This document shows, piece by piece, positions 13,482 to 14,390 of a stretch of DNA of 14,390 nucleotides (within the stretch, counting starts at the first letter, position 1; the number at the start of each line of letters is the position of its first letter). The position numbers and the translations under genes are program-made. Below the pieces are notes generated by a model. It was not told where the DNA came from. It ran no database searches and saw nothing but the letters and a program-made list of their open reading frames with translations. Origin of the DNA: Bacteroidales bacterium (GTDB taxonomy: Bacteria; Bacteroidota; Bacteroidia; Bacteroidales; 4484-276); the NCBI GenBank assembly GCA_018400545.1, contig JAGYLT010000027.1, positions 1-14,390 of the forward strand, written 5' to 3'.

Positions 13482-14390
13482 ATGAATGTTACGATGTCAC
13501 ATCATATCTTGAAAACACTTGGACTACTCGTTTTGTTCGCCATGGCTTCATGTGGTGAACATAAGCCTGCTTTCTTACTCGAAGCAGAAATTGAAGCGCT
13601 TTCACTTCCGGAAGCCCCGGCGCTTAATTCCTATGTTCATGCCGTTTATGAAGGGCAATGGCTGATCATCGGCGGGCGAACGGACGGCCTGCATGATCAC
13701 CGGCCTGAATTTGCATATCCCAAAGCATTTTCAAACACAAACATCTGGGTTATCCATCCTGAAACTGCCGAAGTCTGGAAGAAGCCTTTGGAAGGCCTTC
13801 CGGTTTCCCTTTATGAACAGTTACAATCGACCAATATGTCTTTTTATCAGGATGGAAACCTGTTGACGATGATCGGGGGATATGGCTGGAGTGAAGCTGC
13901 CGGTGATTATGTTACTTTTCCTTACCTTGTTCAGGCTGATGTTGCTGCTTTGGTCAGGGCTGTGAAATCAGGTGGTGAAATCCGGCAATGGTTTTACCAG
14001 ATTGAAGACCAGGCGATGGCCGTTTCAGGTGGCTACCTGGCAAAAATTGACGATCTGTATCACCTTGTTTTTGGCAATCGTTTCGATGGAAGGTACACTA
14101 CGAGCCCTAACAAAGGCCACACACAGGTTTACACCAATGAGATCAGAAAATTCAAAACCGGAAAAGAAAACGGAAAAACGGTAATTATTCATGAAGGAAA
14201 ATTGCGTGATACGGCCCATTTCCATCGTAGAGACTATAATCTGCTCCCACAGGTTTTTCCTGACGGGACGTTTGGCTACACTGCCTTTAGCGGGGTTTTT
14301 CAGTACGATCGTAATTTTCCATGGCTTTATCCGGTAAATATTTATGAAGATGGTTACGAGGCCGTGGAATCGTTCGAGCAGCAATTCAGC
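13482..14390 (+). CDS. Kelch-like beta-propeller lipoprotein, 3' truncated
   Basis: The frame is open from ATG 13482 to the window edge (303 codons) and continues beyond it. The N-terminus is a lipoprotein signal: basic and hydrophobic residues, then lipobox AMASC with Cys24. Blades of a Kelch-type propeller are visible: WLIIGGRTDG (60-69) followed by NIWVIHPETAEVW (87-99), and LLTMIGGYGW (127-136); further repeats degrade towards the edge. Such envelope lipoproteins bind carbohydrate or protein partners; no catalytic motif is visible in the part seen. It is divergent from the LON-domain gene. ATG 13494 (fifth codon) is an alternative start that would keep the same signal. The coding call is firm from codon use and lack of stops; the fold call is moderate. 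Confidence 0.82.
   Translation, partial: MNVTMSHHILKTLGLLVLFAMASCGEHKPAFLLEAEIEALSLPEAPALNSYVHAVYEGQWLIIGGRTDGLHDHRPEFAYPKAFSNTNIWVIHPETAEVWKKPLEGLPVSLYEQLQSTNMSFYQDGNLLTMIGGYGWSEAAGDYVTFPYLVQADVAALVRAVKSGGEIRQWFYQIEDQAMAVSGGYLAKIDDLYHLVFGNRFDGRYTTSPNKGHTQVYTNEIRKFKTGKENGKTVIIHEGKLRDTAHFHRRDYNLLPQVFPDGTFGYTAFSGVFQYDRNFPWLYPVNIYEDGYEAVESFEQQFS

Overview
The window looks like a chromosomal stretch from an uncultured or little-studied member of the Bacteroidota, probably class Bacteroidia. The reasons are an S46 dipeptidyl-peptidase, several start-proximal -7 boxes of the Bacteroidota type TAnnTTTG with no obvious Shine-Dalgarno sequences, secreted lipoproteins with short lipoboxes, and an intergenic repeat whose core (GAGCGAAGCGAGGAATCT-like) is familiar from Bacteroidota genomes. 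No rRNA, tRNA, CRISPR array or phage module is visible. The finer taxonomy cannot be read from this sequence.

Layout. (1) Positions 1-4113: a 5'-truncated S46 peptidase with the Arg that marks the Asp/Glu-specific DPP11 type, convergent with a large exported (alpha/alpha)6-type glycoside hydrolase on the minus strand. (2) 4207-5983: a small lipoprotein with a divergent chagasin-like (I42) fold, then a decayed class IV aminotransferase gene with one frameshift and one in-frame stop, then a 545-base gene-free stretch. That stretch holds a 204-bp miniature inverted-repeat element with a 9-bp target duplication, and a terminator hairpin. (3) 5984-8246: a minus-strand gene of unknown function and a plus-strand orphan gene, divergently transcribed from an AT-rich 346-base region rich in TTAA motifs. 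(4) 8370-12791: a co-directional block of four genes: a VTC-domain (polyphosphate-polymerase-like) protein, an overlapping DUF4956 membrane protein, an exported protein-kinase-like (CotH-like) protein, and an exported ankyrin-PPP phosphatase fusion. (5) 12779-14390: a stand-alone LON-substrate-binding-domain protein on the minus strand, overlapping the phosphatase gene tail to tail, and a divergent Kelch-type lipoprotein that runs off the window.

How the genes may work together. VTC-domain, DUF4956 and CotH-type kinase genes are known to cluster in bacteria. Here the set is followed by an exported metallophosphatase carrying ankyrin repeats. This suggests an envelope phosphate-chemistry module: polyphosphate or nucleotide handling at the membrane, with a kinase-like and a phosphatase protein outside. 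That is inference from gene order and motifs. It is the best candidate in this window for a system not yet described. The peptidase, glycosidase and lipoproteins fit a peptide- and glycan-scavenging periplasm.
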